Part shown: positions 19,898 through 33,369 of the stretch, piece by piece
Numbering within the stretch: the first letter of the stretch is position 1
How the letters are laid out: each line of letters begins with the position of its first letter
Source of the DNA: Klebsiella sp. WP3-W18-ESBL-02
GTDB lineage: Bacteria; Pseudomonadota; Gammaproteobacteria; Enterobacterales; Enterobacteriaceae
Direction: 5' to 3'
NCBI RefSeq assembly: GCF_014168815.1
Contig: NZ_AP021972.1
Location: 4,836,001-4,900,000, forward strand
Length of the DNA: 64,000 nucleotides
Position numbers and translations under genes: made by a program
The notes under the pieces: model-generated
Database searches by the model: none
Told to the model about the DNA's origin: nothing
The model's input: only the letters and a program-made list of their open reading frames with translations

Positions 19898-19982
19898 ACT
19901 GAAGTCTCAATCGCAAGACGCCTTGCTATTTACTTTTCATCAGACAATCTGTGTGAGCACTTCAAAGAACGCTTCTTTAAGG

Positions 19983-21522
<1,540 letters not shown>

Positions 21523-21649
21523 AAGTTTGATGCTCGTGAATTAAACTTCGTAATGAATTACGTGTTCACTCAGAGACTTGGTATTCATTTTTCGTCTTGC
21601 GACGTTAAGAATCCGTATCTTCGAGTGCCCACACAGATTGTCTGATAAA

Positions 21650-21662
21650 TTGTTAAAGAGCA
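21650..21662 (-). promoter_or_regulatory. rrn leader boxA
   Basis: TGCTCTTTAACAA on the minus strand, the canonical boxA that loads NusB/NusE for rRNA antitermination, about 130 nt before mature 16S. Confidence 0.9.
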
Positions 21663-21700
21663 GTGCAACACGGCTTTCGCTCACTGTTGCGAGGTGGCGT

Positions 21701-21728
21701 ATATTACGCTTTCCTCTTTCAGAGTCAA
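21701..21728 (-). promoter_or_regulatory. rrn P2 promoter
   Basis: -35 TTGACT (21723-21728), 16-bp spacer, -10 TAATAT (21701-21706), followed by ACGCCACC; identical in layout to E. coli rrn P2. Confidence 0.9.
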
Positions 21729-21820
21729 GCGTTTAATTTCGCTTTTCTCTGCCGAGATTCTCAGGAGAACCTCGCTGACCCGGCGGCTTGTTTGCCGTTG
21801 TTCCGTCTCAGTGGGGCCGC

Positions 21821-21880
21821 ATTATAGGGAGAAAATGAGAACCCGCAAGCATAAATATTAAAAAACTTTTTGTTCGCTCA
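21821..21880 (-). promoter_or_regulatory. rrn P1 promoter with UP element
   Basis: -10 TATAAT (21821-21826), 16-bp spacer, -35 TTGCGG (21843-21848) and an A/T-rich UP element upstream to about 21880, with a GC-rich discriminator GCGGCCCC. The -35 is weaker than the usual TTGTCA. Fis sites expected upstream would overlap the 3' end of hemG. Together with P2 and boxA this accounts for the 387-bp gap between hemG and 16S. Confidence 0.85.
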
Positions 21881-21909
21881 CTTTCCAGGCAATCAGCCGA
21901 ATTAGCGCC

Positions 21910-22443
21910 CTATTTGCGCGAAAGTTGCGCGATTTCCTTAGCAAACGCGGACACCTGCTCCCAGTCGGTATATACCACTTCTTTGCGTGTATCCGTTTCC
22001 CCGCCGGTCATCTTCATTATCAGACGGATCATAAAGCGGTCGAACCAGCCGTAGCGCGGATAACGTAAGGCGCCCGCAAATACCGCACAGGCATCCGGCT
22101 GCCATGGAGAACGCAGCAGGAACTTACGCGTGTAGCTATTGGTCTGCGGCGAACGCTTCTCTGGCTTACGCGCAACCAGGTTTACCGCAAAGAAAGCGCC
22201 AGGGATCGCCTGCAGCGCGGCCGCATGCTTTTTCACAAAACGGTCAAGCGCGGGATGAAAATGCCCATAGCGAATGGAAGCGCCGATAATCACCCGGTCA
22301 TACTGCGCCCAGTCCACGCTATCCGTACGGTGTAAGTCCACCATCGCCGTCTCGACATCAAGCTCGCTCAGCTGCGAGCAAAGATGGGCGGCAATTTCGC
22401 GCGTCTGCCCATCACGGGTAGAAAAGAGCATTAATGTTTTCAA
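21910..22443 (-). CDS. hemG: Menaquinone-dependent protoporphyrinogen IX oxidase
   Basis: Oxidises protoporphyrinogen IX to protoporphyrin IX late in heme synthesis, passing electrons to quinones. 177 residues (E. coli 181, which has a slightly longer tail). Flavodoxin-like FMN loop STRDGQT is at residues 8-14, and the long-chain flavodoxin insert with LVARKPEKR is present. It starts 12 nt after trkH. In E. coli hemG is also the gene next to the 16S side of an rRNA operon (rrnA). Confidence 0.97.
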   Translation of the reverse strand: MKTLMLFSTRDGQTREIAAHLCSQLSELDVETAMVDLHRTDSVDWAQYDRVIIGASIRYGHFHPALDRFVKKHAAALQAIPGAFFAVNLVARKPEKRSPQTNSYTRKFLLRSPWQPDACAVFAGALRYPRYGWFDRFMIRLIMKMTGGETDTRKEVVYTDWEQVSAFAKEIAQLSRK

Positions 22444-22455
22444 CGCTAACTCCTG

Positions 22456-23907
22456 TTATTCGCGCCAGAATGTCGGGGTAAAGAGCACCAGCAAGGTGAA
22501 GACCTCCAGACGACCAAACAGCATGTTCGCGATCAGGATCCACTTCGCCACCGGGTTCATGCTGGCAAAGTTATCCGCTACCACGCCCAGCCCTGGCCCG
22601 AGGTTGTTCAGCGTCGCCACAACCGAGGCAAACGCCGAGAAGTCATCCACGCCGGTGGCGATAATCGCCAGCATGCTGACAATAAACACCAGCGCATAGG
22701 CAGAGAAGAATCCCCATACCGCTTCAAGAATACGTTCCGGCAGCGCACGGTTGCCGAGCTTGATGCTATACACCGCGTTCGGGTGGACCAGACGCTTCAG
22801 CTCACGGTTCCCCTGTTTGAACAGCAGCAGAATACGAATGACCTTCAGGCCACCACCGGTGGAACCGGCGCAGCCGCCAATAAAGGCGGAACACAGCAGC
22901 AGTACCGGCAGGAATAACGGCCAGCGCGCAATACTGTCGGTGGTGAACCCAGCGGTCGTCGCCATTGATACCACCTGAAAGAACGCCTGGTTAAGCGTGG
23001 TCACCGCCGATGCATAAATATTGTGGAACCACAGCACCAGCGTACAGATCACCACCAGCGTCAGCTGCACGCCGATAAACATGCGGAACTCCGGATCGCG
23101 CCAGTACACCTTCAGGCTACGTCCGCTTAATAAAGAGAAGTGCAGGCCGTAGTTACAGCCGGAGATCAGCAGGAAGACCGCAATAATGGTATTGATGGTT
23201 GGACTATTAAAGAAGCCCACGCTCGCGTCATGGGTAGAGAAGCCGCCGATGGCGATGGTAGCAAAGCTATGGCCGATGGCGTCAAACGCCGGCATTCCGG
23301 CGAACCAGAGGGCCAGCGCGCAGGCAACGGTGAGCAGCACATAAATAAGCCATAGGGTTTTCGCCGTTTCAGCAATACGCGGGCGCATTTTATTATCTTT
23401 CAGCGGCCCGGGCATTTCCGCCCGATACAGCTGCATCCCACCGACGCCGAGGATAGGGAGAATCGCCACCGCCAGCACAATGATCCCCATCCCACCAAAC
23501 CACTGCAGCATCTGCCGGTAGAAGAGTATCGCGTGAGGCAATGAGTCCAGCCCCACCAGCGTGGTCGCACCGGTCGTGGTTAACCCCGAGAACGATTCAA
23601 AGAACGCATCGGTTACCGTGAGATTAGGCTGTTCAGAGAAGATAAACGGCAGCGCACCCACGCTGCCCAGCACGGTCCAGAACAGGACAACAATCAGAAA
23701 TCCTTCACGCGATTTCAGTTCGCCCTTCTCCCGGCGGTTCGGCCACCACAGCAGCGAACCAATCGCTAGCGCCACGAAGAATGTCTGGGTAAATGCGCGC
23801 CCGGCGCCATCGCGGTAAATCAGAGCCACTAAACCCGGCAGGATCATCGTCCCCGAGAATAAGATGACCAGAAGTCCAACAATTCGAGTAATGGCACGAA
23901 AATGCAT
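22456..23907 (-). CDS. trkH: Trk system potassium uptake protein TrkH
   Basis: Membrane pore of the constitutive TrkAH potassium uptake system, 483 residues, the same as E. coli. Multiple hydrophobic segments and the repeated pore loops with TTTGATT, IAIGGFSTHD and STGGGLK-type glycine motifs are visible. The cytosolic TrkA partner is encoded elsewhere. It lies between yigZ (42 nt upstream) and hemG (12 nt downstream), so the group probably shares a transcript from pepQ. Confidence 0.98.
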   Translation of the reverse strand: MHFRAITRIVGLLVILFSGTMILPGLVALIYRDGAGRAFTQTFFVALAIGSLLWWPNRREKGELKSREGFLIVVLFWTVLGSVGALPFIFSEQPNLTVTDAFFESFSGLTTTGATTLVGLDSLPHAILFYRQMLQWFGGMGIIVLAVAILPILGVGGMQLYRAEMPGPLKDNKMRPRIAETAKTLWLIYVLLTVACALALWFAGMPAFDAIGHSFATIAIGGFSTHDASVGFFNSPTINTIIAVFLLISGCNYGLHFSLLSGRSLKVYWRDPEFRMFIGVQLTLVVICTLVLWFHNIYASAVTTLNQAFFQVVSMATTAGFTTDSIARWPLFLPVLLLCSAFIGGCAGSTGGGLKVIRILLLFKQGNRELKRLVHPNAVYSIKLGNRALPERILEAVWGFFSAYALVFIVSMLAIIATGVDDFSAFASVVATLNNLGPGLGVVADNFASMNPVAKWILIANMLFGRLEVFTLLVLFTPTFWRE

Positions 23908-23949
23908 TTCCGGCGCGTCCTTTGATAATCTAAAAAGTCAGGAGGGGGA

Positions 23950-24564
23950 TTATTCGTCAATCGCTAACAAATGCAATGAACCACGACTAAAATCCGCCAG
24001 CTTTGCGGAAAAATCAGGCACTTTTGCCTGCGGAAGCGCCACACGGAGCATGACGGACGCCTGATAGTTGCTGTCCACGATCTGGCCGGCATACTGCCCA
24101 ACCAGCGCCTCAACGCCCGCCAACTGCCCGTATTCGCATAACAGAGTATATTCGGTTAGCGGCGTTTTGATCTGCGTAGTCAGTAGATTAAGCGCCTGCT
24201 GAACTCCGCCACCGTAGGCCTTCACCAACCCTCCGGTGCCTAAAAGGATACCGCCGTAGTAGCGCACCACCACGGCGGTAATTTCGCCAACGCCGCTGCC
24301 CATCAGCTGCGCCAGCATCGGCTTACCGGCCGTGCCAGCGGGTTCACCATCATCAGAGAAACCTAGCTGCTGCGAATCGTCCGGCCCGCCCGCGACCCAC
24401 GCCACGCAGTGGTGGCGGGCATCAGGGTGCTCGGCGCGAATCGACTCAACAAATGCTTTGGCCGCTTCCACGCCGTCGGTATGTGCCAACAGCGTGATAA
24501 AACGACTCTTTTTGATCTCTTCAACGAAGGTGGCCGGCTCGGCCGGTATTCGCCAGCTTTCCAT
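23950..24564 (-). CDS. yigZ: IMPACT/YigZ family protein
   Basis: 204-residue protein of the UPF0029/IMPACT family, related to eukaryotic IMPACT which modulates Gcn2. The bacterial role is not settled. The N-terminal domain has the conserved DARHHCVAW and DDGEPAGTAGKPML segments, followed by VVVRYYGG and a C-terminal ferredoxin-like domain. The start overlaps the pepQ stop (TAATG), indicating coupling. Function is not assigned here beyond family. Confidence 0.95.
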   Translation of the reverse strand: MESWRIPAEPATFVEEIKKSRFITLLAHTDGVEAAKAFVESIRAEHPDARHHCVAWVAGGPDDSQQLGFSDDGEPAGTAGKPMLAQLMGSGVGEITAVVVRYYGGILLGTGGLVKAYGGGVQQALNLLTTQIKTPLTEYTLLCEYGQLAGVEALVGQYAGQIVDSNYQASVMLRVALPQAKVPDFSAKLADFSRGSLHLLAIDE

Positions 24565-25895
24565 TACGCCAGTTTCAGATCGCGCGTCATGTTTTCGATA
24601 TTGTTCTCGTGGATCACCACGTTATCTTCAATACGAATACCGCCGAACGGCTTCAACGCTTCAATTTTCTTCCAGTTGAAATGTTTGCTGTACTGGCCTT
24701 CGCGCCACGGCGCCAGCAGGGACTCAATAAAGTAGAAGCCCGGCTCGATGGTCAAGACCATGCCCGGCTGCAGTACGCGAGTACAGCGCAGGTACGGGTA
24801 TTTAGACGGTGCAGCCAGATGCGTCCCGCTATCATCCTGCATAAAGCCGGCGACGTCGTGCACCTGCAGGCCCAGAGGGTGACCAATACCGTGCGGCATA
24901 AACGGCCCGGTCAGATCGTTCTCAACCATCGCTTCTTCGCTCATATCAGTGACGATCTGGTGCTTACGCAGCAGTTTGGCAATCCGCTGATGGAACTGAA
25001 TGTGATAATCAACATAGCTGGTGCCGGCCTTCATGGTCGCAATCAGCGCCAGCTGCTCGGCATTCACATCTTTTACCAGATGCGCATAGTCGTTATCGCT
25101 GTGTGCCGACCAGGTGCGGGTCAGGTCGGCCGCATAACCGTTGTACTCCGCCCCCGCATCCAGCAGGAAGCTGCGTATTTCTGACGGCGCGCGGTGATCC
25201 AGCTTGGTGTAGTGCAGTACGGAAGCATGTTCATTCAGCGCCACAATGTTGCTGTATGGAACATCGGTATCGCGATGGCCCGTCGCCGTCAGATACGCCA
25301 GATTGATATCAAACTCGCTCATGCCTGAACGGAATGCCTCTTCCGCCGCACGGTGGCCGTTAACCGCCATCTTCTGCGCTTCACGCATGCACGCCAGCTC
25401 GTAATCGGTTTTATAGGCGCGATAGTAGTGCAGGTAATCAATCACCCCTTTCGGGTTGATGTTGTTTGCCGCAATGCCGAGCCCCAGCGCACGCTCCGGA
25501 ACCGGACCGATATAGCCGATATTGCCGCGGGCCGCCGGCAGCTGGCTGCCAATGCCATCCGCTTTCGGCAGCGCGATCACCTCAACGTCTTCCGTCCAGA
25601 ACGACGTTGGCAGCGGCTCTACGTTGTGCCAGTAGTCTACCGGCAGGTAAAACCACAGCTTGGGTTTATTCACCCCATCCACCAGCAGCCAGCAGTTTGG
25701 CACCTGGGTCACCGGTACCCATGCTTTGAACTGCGGGTTGACTTTAAACGGGTACGGGTGGTCATCCAGAAAAACATTCATCAGCTCGCCAGAGTGGATA
25801 AGCAGCGCATCAAGCTTAAAACGCTCAAGTGCGTTACGCGCCCGCTCTTGTAAGGTAACAATATGATTTTTATAGAGTGCGGCCAGTGATTCCAT
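24564..25895 (-). CDS. pepQ: Xaa-Pro dipeptidase (prolidase)
   Basis: Cytoplasmic metallopeptidase that splits dipeptides with C-terminal proline; 443 residues as in E. coli. Pita-bread fold metal ligands are visible: the two aspartates in [19 protein letters not shown], the histidine of HGIGHPLG, the glutamate of LTIEPGFYF and the last glutamate in [10 protein letters not shown]. First gene of pepQ-yigZ-trkH-hemG and divergent from fadB. Confidence 0.98.
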   Translation of the reverse strand: MESLAALYKNHIVTLQERARNALERFKLDALLIHSGELMNVFLDDHPYPFKVNPQFKAWVPVTQVPNCWLLVDGVNKPKLWFYLPVDYWHNVEPLPTSFWTEDVEVIALPKADGIGSQLPAARGNIGYIGPVPERALGLGIAANNINPKGVIDYLHYYRAYKTDYELACMREAQKMAVNGHRAAEEAFRSGMSEFDINLAYLTATGHRDTDVPYSNIVALNEHASVLHYTKLDHRAPSEIRSFLLDAGAEYNGYAADLTRTWSAHSDNDYAHLVKDVNAEQLALIATMKAGTSYVDYHIQFHQRIAKLLRKHQIVTDMSEEAMVENDLTGPFMPHGIGHPLGLQVHDVAGFMQDDSGTHLAAPSKYPYLRCTRVLQPGMVLTIEPGFYFIESLLAPWREGQYSKHFNWKKIEALKPFGGIRIEDNVVIHENNIENMTRDLKLA

Positions 25896-26043
25896 TATTT
25901 ACCCTTCTGAATTTATTGCCCTTTAGTCTCCGCATAGTAGCACACCTCACCCACCCTGCGTGATTTCCCCCGGACGTGATCCGACCAGCAAATATTTAAA
26001 GTCTTATTTGCATTTATTTAACACAAAATACACACTCGAGTTT

Positions 26044-26060
26044 ATCTGGTATGACCAGAT
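26044..26060 (+). promoter_or_regulatory. FadR operator of fadBA
   Basis: Perfect palindrome ATCTGGTATGACCAGAT, with 7-bp arms around ATG, 26 bp before the fadB start. It differs from the E. coli fadB operator, as I recall it, by one central base. FadR bound here would repress beta-oxidation genes until long-chain acyl-CoA releases it. Confidence 0.9.
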
Positions 26061-26086
26061 CATATTGCTGGATTCAGGAGACTGAC

Positions 26087-28276
26087 ATGCTCTACAAAGG
26101 CGACACCCTGTACCTCAACTGGCTAGAAGATGGCATTGCCGAACTGGTGTTCGATGCCCCTGGTTCAGTGAACAAACTCGATACCGCAACCGTAGCCAGC
26201 CTCGGCAAGGCGCTCGACGTCCTCGAAAAACAAAAAGAGCTGAAGGGGCTGCTGCTGCGCTCCGAGAAGGCGGCCTTTATTGTCGGCGCGGATATCACCG
26301 AATTCCTTTCGCTGTTCCTGGTACCTGAAGAACAGTTCAGCCAGTGGCTGCATTTCGCGAACAGCGTATTTAACCGTCTGGAAGACCTGCCGGTACCGAC
26401 GATTTCCGCCGTCAACGGCTATGCGCTGGGCGGCGGCTGCGAATGCGTGCTGGCCACCGACTACCGCCTGGCGACCCCGGATCTGCGCATCGGTCTGCCG
26501 GAAACCAAGCTCGGTATTATGCCTGGCTTCGGCGGCTCCGTTCGTCTGCCGCGCCTACTGGGCGCCGATAGCGCGCTGGAAATCATTGCCGCCGGTAAAG
26601 ACGTCAGCGCAGAACAGGCGCTGAAAATTGGCCTGGTTGACGGCGTCGTTAAACCCGAAAAACTGTTCGATGGCGCGCTGGCAGTACTGCGTCAGGCTAT
26701 CAACGGCGACCTGGACTGGAAAGCGAAGCGTCAGCCGAAGCTTGAGCCGCTAAAGCTCAGCAAGATTGAAGCCACCATGAGCTTTACCATCGCCAAGGGC
26801 ATGGTGATGCAAACGGCGGGTAAACACTATCCGGCGCCAATCACCGCGGTGAAAACCATTGAAGCGGCAGCACGCTTTGGCCGCGAAGAAGCGCTGAATC
26901 TTGAAAACAAAAGTTTTGTTCCACTGGCCCATTCTAATGAAGCCCGTGCGCTGGTCGGTATTTTCCTCAACGACCAATTCGTCAAAGGTCAGGCGAAGAA
27001 ACTGACCAAAAACACCGAACCGCCGAAACATGCCGCCGTGATTGGCGCAGGCATCATGGGTGGCGGGATCGCTTACCAGTCCGCCTGGAAGGGCGTGCCG
27101 GTGATCATGAAGGATATCAGCGAAAAATCGCTGACTCTCGGCATGACAGAAGCCAGCAAGCTGCTCAACAAACAGCTCGAACGCGGCAAAATTGACGGCC
27201 TGAAGCTGGCTGGCGTCATCGCCACTATTCAGCCCACGCTGGACTACGCCGGTTTCGATCGCGTTGATGTCGTTGTCGAAGCCGTGGTGGAAAACCCGAA
27301 GGTAAAAAAAGCGGTGCTCGCGGAAACCGAGCAGAAGGTGCGCCCGGACACCGTGCTGGCATCGAACACCTCGACCATTCCTATCAGCGAGCTGGCCGAC
27401 GCGCTGGAGCGCCCGGAAAACTTCTGCGGTATGCACTTCTTTAACCCGGTGCACCGTATGCCGCTGGTCGAGATCATTCGCGGCAAGAAAACCGCCGACA
27501 GCACCATTGCGAAAGTAGTCGCCTGGGCCAGCAAAATGGGCAAAACGCCGATCGTGGTTAACGACTGCCCGGGGTTCTTCGTCAACCGCGTACTGTTCCC
27601 GTACTTTGCCGGCTTCAGCCAGCTGCTGCGCGATGGCGCCGACTTCCGCAAAGTGGATAAGGTCATGGAGAAACAGTTCGGCTGGCCAATGGGGCCGGCC
27701 TATCTGCTCGATGTGGTCGGGATTGATACCGCGCACCATGCACAAGCGGTAATGGCCGCCGGTTTCCCGCAGCGGATGCAGAAAGATTACCGTGACGCCA
27801 TCGACGCTCTGTTTGAAGCCAGCCGTTTTGGTCAGAAAAACGGTCTTGGTTTCTGGCGCTATAAAGCCGACAGCAAGGGTAAACCAAAGAAAGAAGAAGA
27901 TGCCGCAGTAGACAGCCTGCTGGCCGATGTCAGCCAGCCGAAGCGCGACTTCAGCGATGAAGAGATTATCGCCCGTATGATGATCCCGATGGTCAACGAA
28001 GTGGTGCGTTGTCTGGAAGAAGGCATTATCGCCAGTCCGGCAGAAGCGGATATGGCGCTGGTCTATGGCCTGGGCTTCCCTCCGTTCCACGGCGGCGCAT
28101 TCCGCTGGCTGGATACGCTCGGCAGCGCGAAGTATCTCGATATGGCGCAGCAGTATCAGCATCTTGGGCCGCTGTATGAAGTTCCGGCAGGCTTGCGCGA
28201 TAAAGCGCGCCATAACGAAGCGTATTATCCCCCGGTAGAGCCAGCCCGCCCGGCTGGTGAGCTGAAAACGGCTTAA
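26087..28276 (+). CDS. fadB: Fatty acid oxidation complex subunit alpha
   Basis: Multifunctional subunit with enoyl-CoA hydratase, 3-hydroxyacyl-CoA dehydrogenase, isomerase and epimerase activities. 729 residues from the ATG at 26087, preceded by CAGGAGACTGAC; the open frame reaches 12 codons upstream through the FadR operator. The hydratase active site has glutamates in GGGCE (119) and LPE (139). The dehydrogenase domain begins with NAD loop GAGIMGGG near 318, with the catalytic histidine in MHFFNPVH near 450. Operon with fadA, 9 nt downstream. Confidence 0.99.
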   Translation: MLYKGDTLYLNWLEDGIAELVFDAPGSVNKLDTATVASLGKALDVLEKQKELKGLLLRSEKAAFIVGADITEFLSLFLVPEEQFSQWLHFANSVFNRLEDLPVPTISAVNGYALGGGCECVLATDYRLATPDLRIGLPETKLGIMPGFGGSVRLPRLLGADSALEIIAAGKDVSAEQALKIGLVDGVVKPEKLFDGALAVLRQAINGDLDWKAKRQPKLEPLKLSKIEATMSFTIAKGMVMQTAGKHYPAPITAVKTIEAAARFGREEALNLENKSFVPLAHSNEARALVGIFLNDQFVKGQAKKLTKNTEPPKHAAVIGAGIMGGGIAYQSAWKGVPVIMKDISEKSLTLGMTEASKLLNKQLERGKIDGLKLAGVIATIQPTLDYAGFDRVDVVVEAVVENPKVKKAVLAETEQKVRPDTVLASNTSTIPISELADALERPENFCGMHFFNPVHRMPLVEIIRGKKTADSTIAKVVAWASKMGKTPIVVNDCPGFFVNRVLFPYFAGFSQLLRDGADFRKVDKVMEKQFGWPMGPAYLLDVVGIDTAHHAQAVMAAGFPQRMQKDYRDAIDALFEASRFGQKNGLGFWRYKADSKGKPKKEEDAAVDSLLADVSQPKRDFSDEEIIARMMIPMVNEVVRCLEEGIIASPAEADMALVYGLGFPPFHGGAFRWLDTLGSAKYLDMAQQYQHLGPLYEVPAGLRDKARHNEAYYPPVEPARPAGELKTA

Positions 28277-29449
<1,173 letters not shown>

Positions 29450-29454
29450 AAGAA

Positions 29455-29479
29455 CGCCCCGGCGAACAAGGCCGGGGCG
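29455..29479 (+). other. GC-rich hairpin after fadA
   Basis: A 9-bp perfect stem (cgccccggc / gccggggcg) five nt after the fadA stop, without a T-run. It probably protects the fadBA mRNA 3' end. Confidence 0.55.
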
Positions 29480-29488
29480 AACCATACT

Positions 29489-29560
29489 GTAGGCCGGATA
29501 GAACGCGCCCGCGTCACCATCCGGCGTCTTTGCCGGGGGCGCTTCGCTTGCCCGGCCGAC
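29489..29560. repeat. REP/BIME-like element
   Basis: A REP arm pair (GTAGGCCGGAT and CATCCGGC) followed by a second GC-rich palindrome (gccgggggcgcttcg / cttgcccggc) between the convergent fadA and fre genes. Confidence 0.65.
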
Positions 29561-29593
29561 AATAACCAACAACAAAGTTTAGTTGCCGTTCTT

Positions 29594-29618
29594 CCCGCCT
29601 GTCAGGGGCGGGTTTTTT
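29594..29618 (+). terminator. fadBA terminator
   Basis: Stem cccgcc / ggcggg with loop TGTCAGG followed by six T residues in the plus direction, just before the fre stop codon. No comparable U-run is present for fre. Confidence 0.8.
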
Positions 29619-29626
29619 ATTGCCTA

Positions 29627-30328
29627 TCAGATAAAGGCAAACGCATCGCCAAACAGACGATCTTCACGCGCCTGACGCTCGTTGCAGAACAGGTCACGGG
29701 CGATTTTCGCCATTTCAAAACGCCCGGCAATATAGATATCGTGTTCGGCCAGCGTGCCATAATCCTGAAGCACCGCCGTGAGCACGGTACCAGAACGCCC
29801 GCGCCACTCATCTTCCGGCTGCTCCACCACCGGCACCACGCGCAGGTTCGGATGATTAACCGACAGCGCCTCCAGCTCGGACAGGTCGTAGAGATGCTTC
29901 TCTTCACGGCCACCCCAATAGATAGCGACGTCGCGATTCGGATTACGCGCCAGCGCGGTCAGCAGAATAGAACGCACGTAGGAGAAGCCGGTACCGCCGG
30001 CAATCAGCACCAGCGGGCGATCATCTTCCTCACGCAGCCAGGCTTCGCCGTGCGGAATATCCACCACCACTTCGCGGTCTTTCAGAATGCGGTCCATAAC
30101 GGCCATGGCGTACAGGTTCAGCTCAGAAGCGCCGATGTGCAGCTCGATAAACGCCTGTTCATCCGGCGTAGAGGCCATAGAGAACGGACGCTTGTCGCGC
30201 TCATCCATCACCACCATCAGATACTGCCCGGCACGAAATGAGAAGGCAGCTTCGGGTACTAAACGAACGCGGTATACCGTATCAGTAATGGCATCCACCG
30301 AGGTCACTTTACAGCTTAAGGTTGTCAT
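29627..30328 (-). CDS. fre: NAD(P)H-flavin reductase
   Basis: Reduces free flavins with NAD(P)H; free reduced flavin then reduces iron and other acceptors. 233 residues from family start [10 protein letters not shown] at 30328; an extension of 12 codons is open but unsupported. The flavin-binding RPFSMAS motif (about 46-52) and NAD-binding [13 protein letters not shown] (about 107-119) place it in the ferredoxin-NADP reductase superfamily. Likely cotranscribed with ubiD, 85 nt upstream. Confidence 0.98.
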   Translation of the reverse strand: MTTLSCKVTSVDAITDTVYRVRLVPEAAFSFRAGQYLMVVMDERDKRPFSMASTPDEQAFIELHIGASELNLYAMAVMDRILKDREVVVDIPHGEAWLREEDDRPLVLIAGGTGFSYVRSILLTALARNPNRDVAIYWGGREEKHLYDLSELEALSVNHPNLRVVPVVEQPEDEWRGRSGTVLTAVLQDYGTLAEHDIYIAGRFEMAKIARDLFCNERQAREDRLFGDAFAFI

Positions 30329-30413
30329 GCGCTCCCTCTGTCGGGTCTTCTTCCCCATCCTCACTCACGCTGTCGCCACGAGGGCCACGGCATAAGCCTT
30401 CCGGGGTGGGTTA

Positions 30414-31892
30414 TCATTTATTGTCGGGAAAAATGGCCAGCTCGTCCCAGATCTCATCAATACGCGCCGTAACGGCGGGATCTTTCTTGATTGGACGGCC
30501 CCATTCGCGCTGGGTTTCCCCAGGCCATTTGTTGGTGGCGTCCAGCCCCATTTTCGACCCCAGGCCGGAAACCGGCGAGGCGAAGTCCAGATAATCGATC
30601 GGCGTGTTCTCTACCAGCACCGTATCCCGCGCGGGATCCATGCGGGTAGTGATCGCCCATATCACATCGTTCCAGTCGCGTGCGTTAACGTCATCATCGC
30701 AGACAATCACGAATTTTGTGTACATAAACTGGCGTAAAAACGACCATACGCCCATCATTACGCGTTTTGCGTGCCCCGCATACTGTTTTTTCATGGTGAC
30801 AACGGCAAGGCGATAAGAACACCCTTCCGGCGGCAGGTAGAAATCGACAATCTCCGGGAACTGTTTTTGCAGAATCGGAACAAAAACTTCGTTCAGCGCT
30901 ACGCCCAGCACCGCTGGCTCATCCGGTGGGCGTCCAGTATACGTGGAGTGGTAGATAGCGTCTTCGCGCTGAGTAATATGGGTGACGGTAAAGACCGGGA
31001 AGTTGTCCACCTCGTTATAGTAGCCAGTATGATCACCATACGGGCCTTCTGGTGCCATCTCGCCCGGTTCAATGTAGCCTTCCAGCACAATTTCGGCGCT
31101 GGCCGGCACTTCCAGATCGTTAGACACACACTTCACAACTTCGGTTTTTGTGCCGCGCAGCAGCCCGGCAAACGCATATTCAGAAAGCGTATCCGGCACC
31201 GGGGTCACAGCCCCCAGAATCGTAGCCGGATCGGCTCCCAACGCTACTGACACCGGATAACGTTCACCAGGGTGCGCAGCACACCACTCCTGGAAATCTA
31301 ACGCGCCGCCGCGATGCGACAGCCAGCGCATAATCAGTTTGTTTTTGCCAATCACCTGCTGGCGATAAATGCCCAGATTCTGCCGTTCTTTGTGCGGGCC
31401 GCGGGTAACCGTCAGCCCCCAGGTAATCAGCGGTGCCGCATCTTCCGGCCAGCAGGTCATCACCGGTATGCGCGAGAGATCGACATCGTCGCCGGTCATA
31501 ATTTTTTGCTGACAAGGTGCGCCCCGCAGGCGTTTGGTTGGCATATTCAGCACCTGCTTGAACTGCGGCAGCTTGTCAAAGAGATCGCGGAAGCCCTTAG
31601 GCGGCTCCGGCTCTTTCAGAAAGGCTAATAGCTTACCCACTTCACGCAGCGCGCTGACATCTTCCTGCCCCATCCCCATCGCCACGCGACGCGGCGTGCC
31701 GAACAGGTTGCAAAGCACCGGCATGTCATAACCTTTGGGATTCTCAAACAGGAGCGCAGGCCCACCGGCACGCAGCGTGCGGTCAGCAATTTCGGTCATT
31801 TCCAGATGGGGATCAACCGGGAGGCTAATACGTTTTAGTTCGCCCTGCTGTTCGAGTAACGTCAGAAAGTCGCGTAGGTCATGGTATTTCAT
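30414..31892 (-). CDS. ubiD: 3-octaprenyl-4-hydroxybenzoate carboxy-lyase
   Basis: Prenylated-FMN decarboxylase of ubiquinone synthesis; the cofactor is made by UbiX, encoded elsewhere. 492 residues (E. coli 497). Conserved blocks include [21 protein letters not shown] split over about residues 158-178, [12 protein letters not shown] and the C-terminal DATNKWPGE. It starts at [10 protein letters not shown], close to the start of the K-12 protein. Three further ubiquinone genes (ubiE, ubiJ, ubiB) lie 3-8 kb away. Confidence 0.98.
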   Translation of the reverse strand: MKYHDLRDFLTLLEQQGELKRISLPVDPHLEMTEIADRTLRAGGPALLFENPKGYDMPVLCNLFGTPRRVAMGMGQEDVSALREVGKLLAFLKEPEPPKGFRDLFDKLPQFKQVLNMPTKRLRGAPCQQKIMTGDDVDLSRIPVMTCWPEDAAPLITWGLTVTRGPHKERQNLGIYRQQVIGKNKLIMRWLSHRGGALDFQEWCAAHPGERYPVSVALGADPATILGAVTPVPDTLSEYAFAGLLRGTKTEVVKCVSNDLEVPASAEIVLEGYIEPGEMAPEGPYGDHTGYYNEVDNFPVFTVTHITQREDAIYHSTYTGRPPDEPAVLGVALNEVFVPILQKQFPEIVDFYLPPEGCSYRLAVVTMKKQYAGHAKRVMMGVWSFLRQFMYTKFVIVCDDDVNARDWNDVIWAITTRMDPARDTVLVENTPIDYLDFASPVSGLGSKMGLDATNKWPGETQREWGRPIKKDPAVTARIDEIWDELAIFPDNK

Positions 31893-32054
31893 GGGGTAAT
31901 TATTGGCCTCCTGGTAAGCGCCCTAGTATACGGCGAATGGTCCTTTGATGCTGTATTTTTGTTAAATTAGCGTGAATTAAAGCTGTAACAATCAACATCG
32001 CGATCTGGCTGCACTTTTGTTATGCTTCCGCGCTAACAAGTGGAAAGAGTGATT

Positions 32055-32543
32055 ATGCAAGCCTGGTATTTACTGTACTGCAAACGCGGGCAACTTCAGC
32101 GTGCCCAGGAACATCTTGAGAGACAGGCGGTCAACTGCCTGACGCCGATGATCACCCTGGAAAAAATGGTGCGCGGTAAGCGCACGTCAGTCAGTGAGCC
32201 GCTGTTCCCGAACTATCTGTTCGTGGAGTTTGACCCGGAAGTCATCCACACCACCACGATTAACGCCACCCGCGGCGTTAGCCATTTTGTCCGTTTTGGC
32301 GCGCGCCCGGCCACGGTACCATCGTCGGTGATCCACCAGCTTTCTATCTACCAGCCTGAAGATATCACTGACCCGGAAACGCCTTATCCCGGCGATTGCG
32401 TGGTGATTACCGAAGGCGCGTTCGAAGGGCTGAAGGCTATTTTTGCCGAGCCCGACGGCGAAGCACGCTCAATGCTGTTGCTTAACCTGCTGAATAAACA
32501 GGTTAAGCAAAGCGTCAAAAATACCGACTTCCGTAAAGCCTGA
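32055..32543 (+). CDS. rfaH: Transcription antiterminator RfaH
   Basis: NusG paralogue recruited at ops sites to prevent Rho termination and activate translation of long surface operons such as LPS core, O antigen and capsule. 162 residues from the ATG at 32055; the open frame begins five codons earlier at ATG 32040. NGN domain is residues 1-100 ([13 protein letters not shown]), the linker about 101-112 and the fold-switching KOW domain the remainder. It is the only plus-strand gene between ubiD and tatD, with a 162-bp upstream gap. Confidence 0.98.
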   Translation: MQAWYLLYCKRGQLQRAQEHLERQAVNCLTPMITLEKMVRGKRTSVSEPLFPNYLFVEFDPEVIHTTTINATRGVSHFVRFGARPATVPSSVIHQLSIYQPEDITDPETPYPGDCVVITEGAFEGLKAIFAEPDGEARSMLLLNLLNKQVKQSVKNTDFRKA

Positions 32544-32544
32544 A

Positions 32545-33327
32545 CTAAAAATCGATATTAAACAGCCTTCTGGCGTTGTTGTCCGTGACGGCTTCCAGCC
32601 ATTGTGCCTCTTCTGCACGCCACTCGGCCACGCGTGCCAGAATATGGGTGACAAACGCAGGCTCGTTACGGCGTGAAGCCGGTTTCGGTGCCATGTCACG
32701 CGGCAGCAGGTACGGCGCATCGGTCTCCAGCAGCAGGCGATCGGCCGGAATCATCGGCAACAGCTCGCGCAGCGCCAGCCCGCGGCGCTCGTCGCAAACC
32801 CAACCGGTAATACCGATCAGCAGCCCGCGATCCAGGCAGGCCTGTGCTTCCTCGCGCGTGCCGGTGAAGCAGTGCAGCACCGCACCCGGCAGATGGTCGA
32901 GCCACGGTTCCAGCAGCGTCAGAAAACGTTCATGGGCGTCACGACAGTGCAAAAAAACCGGCATTCCCAGTTCGGCGGCTATCGCTAGCTGGGCGCTAAA
33001 GGCGACTTCCTGCTCCGCAGGCGTTGAGAAGTTGCGGTTAAAGTCCAGACCACACTCCCCCACCGCCACGACTTCAGGCTTGTTCAGCAGCGCATAAATA
33101 ACCTCTGCCACCGCCGGCGACCAGCTGCTGCTATCATGCGGATGCACGCCTGCGGTTGACCAACAGCCCGTAAAGCGTTCTGCCAGCCGCTGCGCCTCTT
33201 CGCTCTCGTGACGGTTGGTGCCGGTCAGCAGCATGCCATGCACGCCGGCCGCGAGCGCTCGGGCGACGACCTCATCGCGATCGCGGGCGAACTGTGAACT
33301 GGTCAGATTGACCCCGATATCAAACAT
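32545..33327 (-). CDS. tatD: TatD family metal-dependent DNase
   Basis: Metal-dependent 3'-5' exonuclease of the TatD family, 260 residues from [10 protein letters not shown] at 33327; a start one codon earlier (33330) is possible. Metal-ligand motifs are [17 protein letters not shown], the histidine of [16 protein letters not shown] and ETDAPYL. It is the last gene of the tat cluster but is not part of the translocase. The stop lies 1 nt from the convergent rfaH stop. Confidence 0.97.
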   Translation of the reverse strand: MFDIGVNLTSSQFARDRDEVVARALAAGVHGMLLTGTNRHESEEAQRLAERFTGCWSTAGVHPHDSSSWSPAVAEVIYALLNKPEVVAVGECGLDFNRNFSTPAEQEVAFSAQLAIAAELGMPVFLHCRDAHERFLTLLEPWLDHLPGAVLHCFTGTREEAQACLDRGLLIGITGWVCDERRGLALRELLPMIPADRLLLETDAPYLLPRDMAPKPASRRNEPAFVTHILARVAEWRAEEAQWLEAVTDNNARRLFNIDF

Positions 33328-33369
33328 CATGGCTCCCATACGACAACCGCCCTGGCGGGCGGTTGGTGA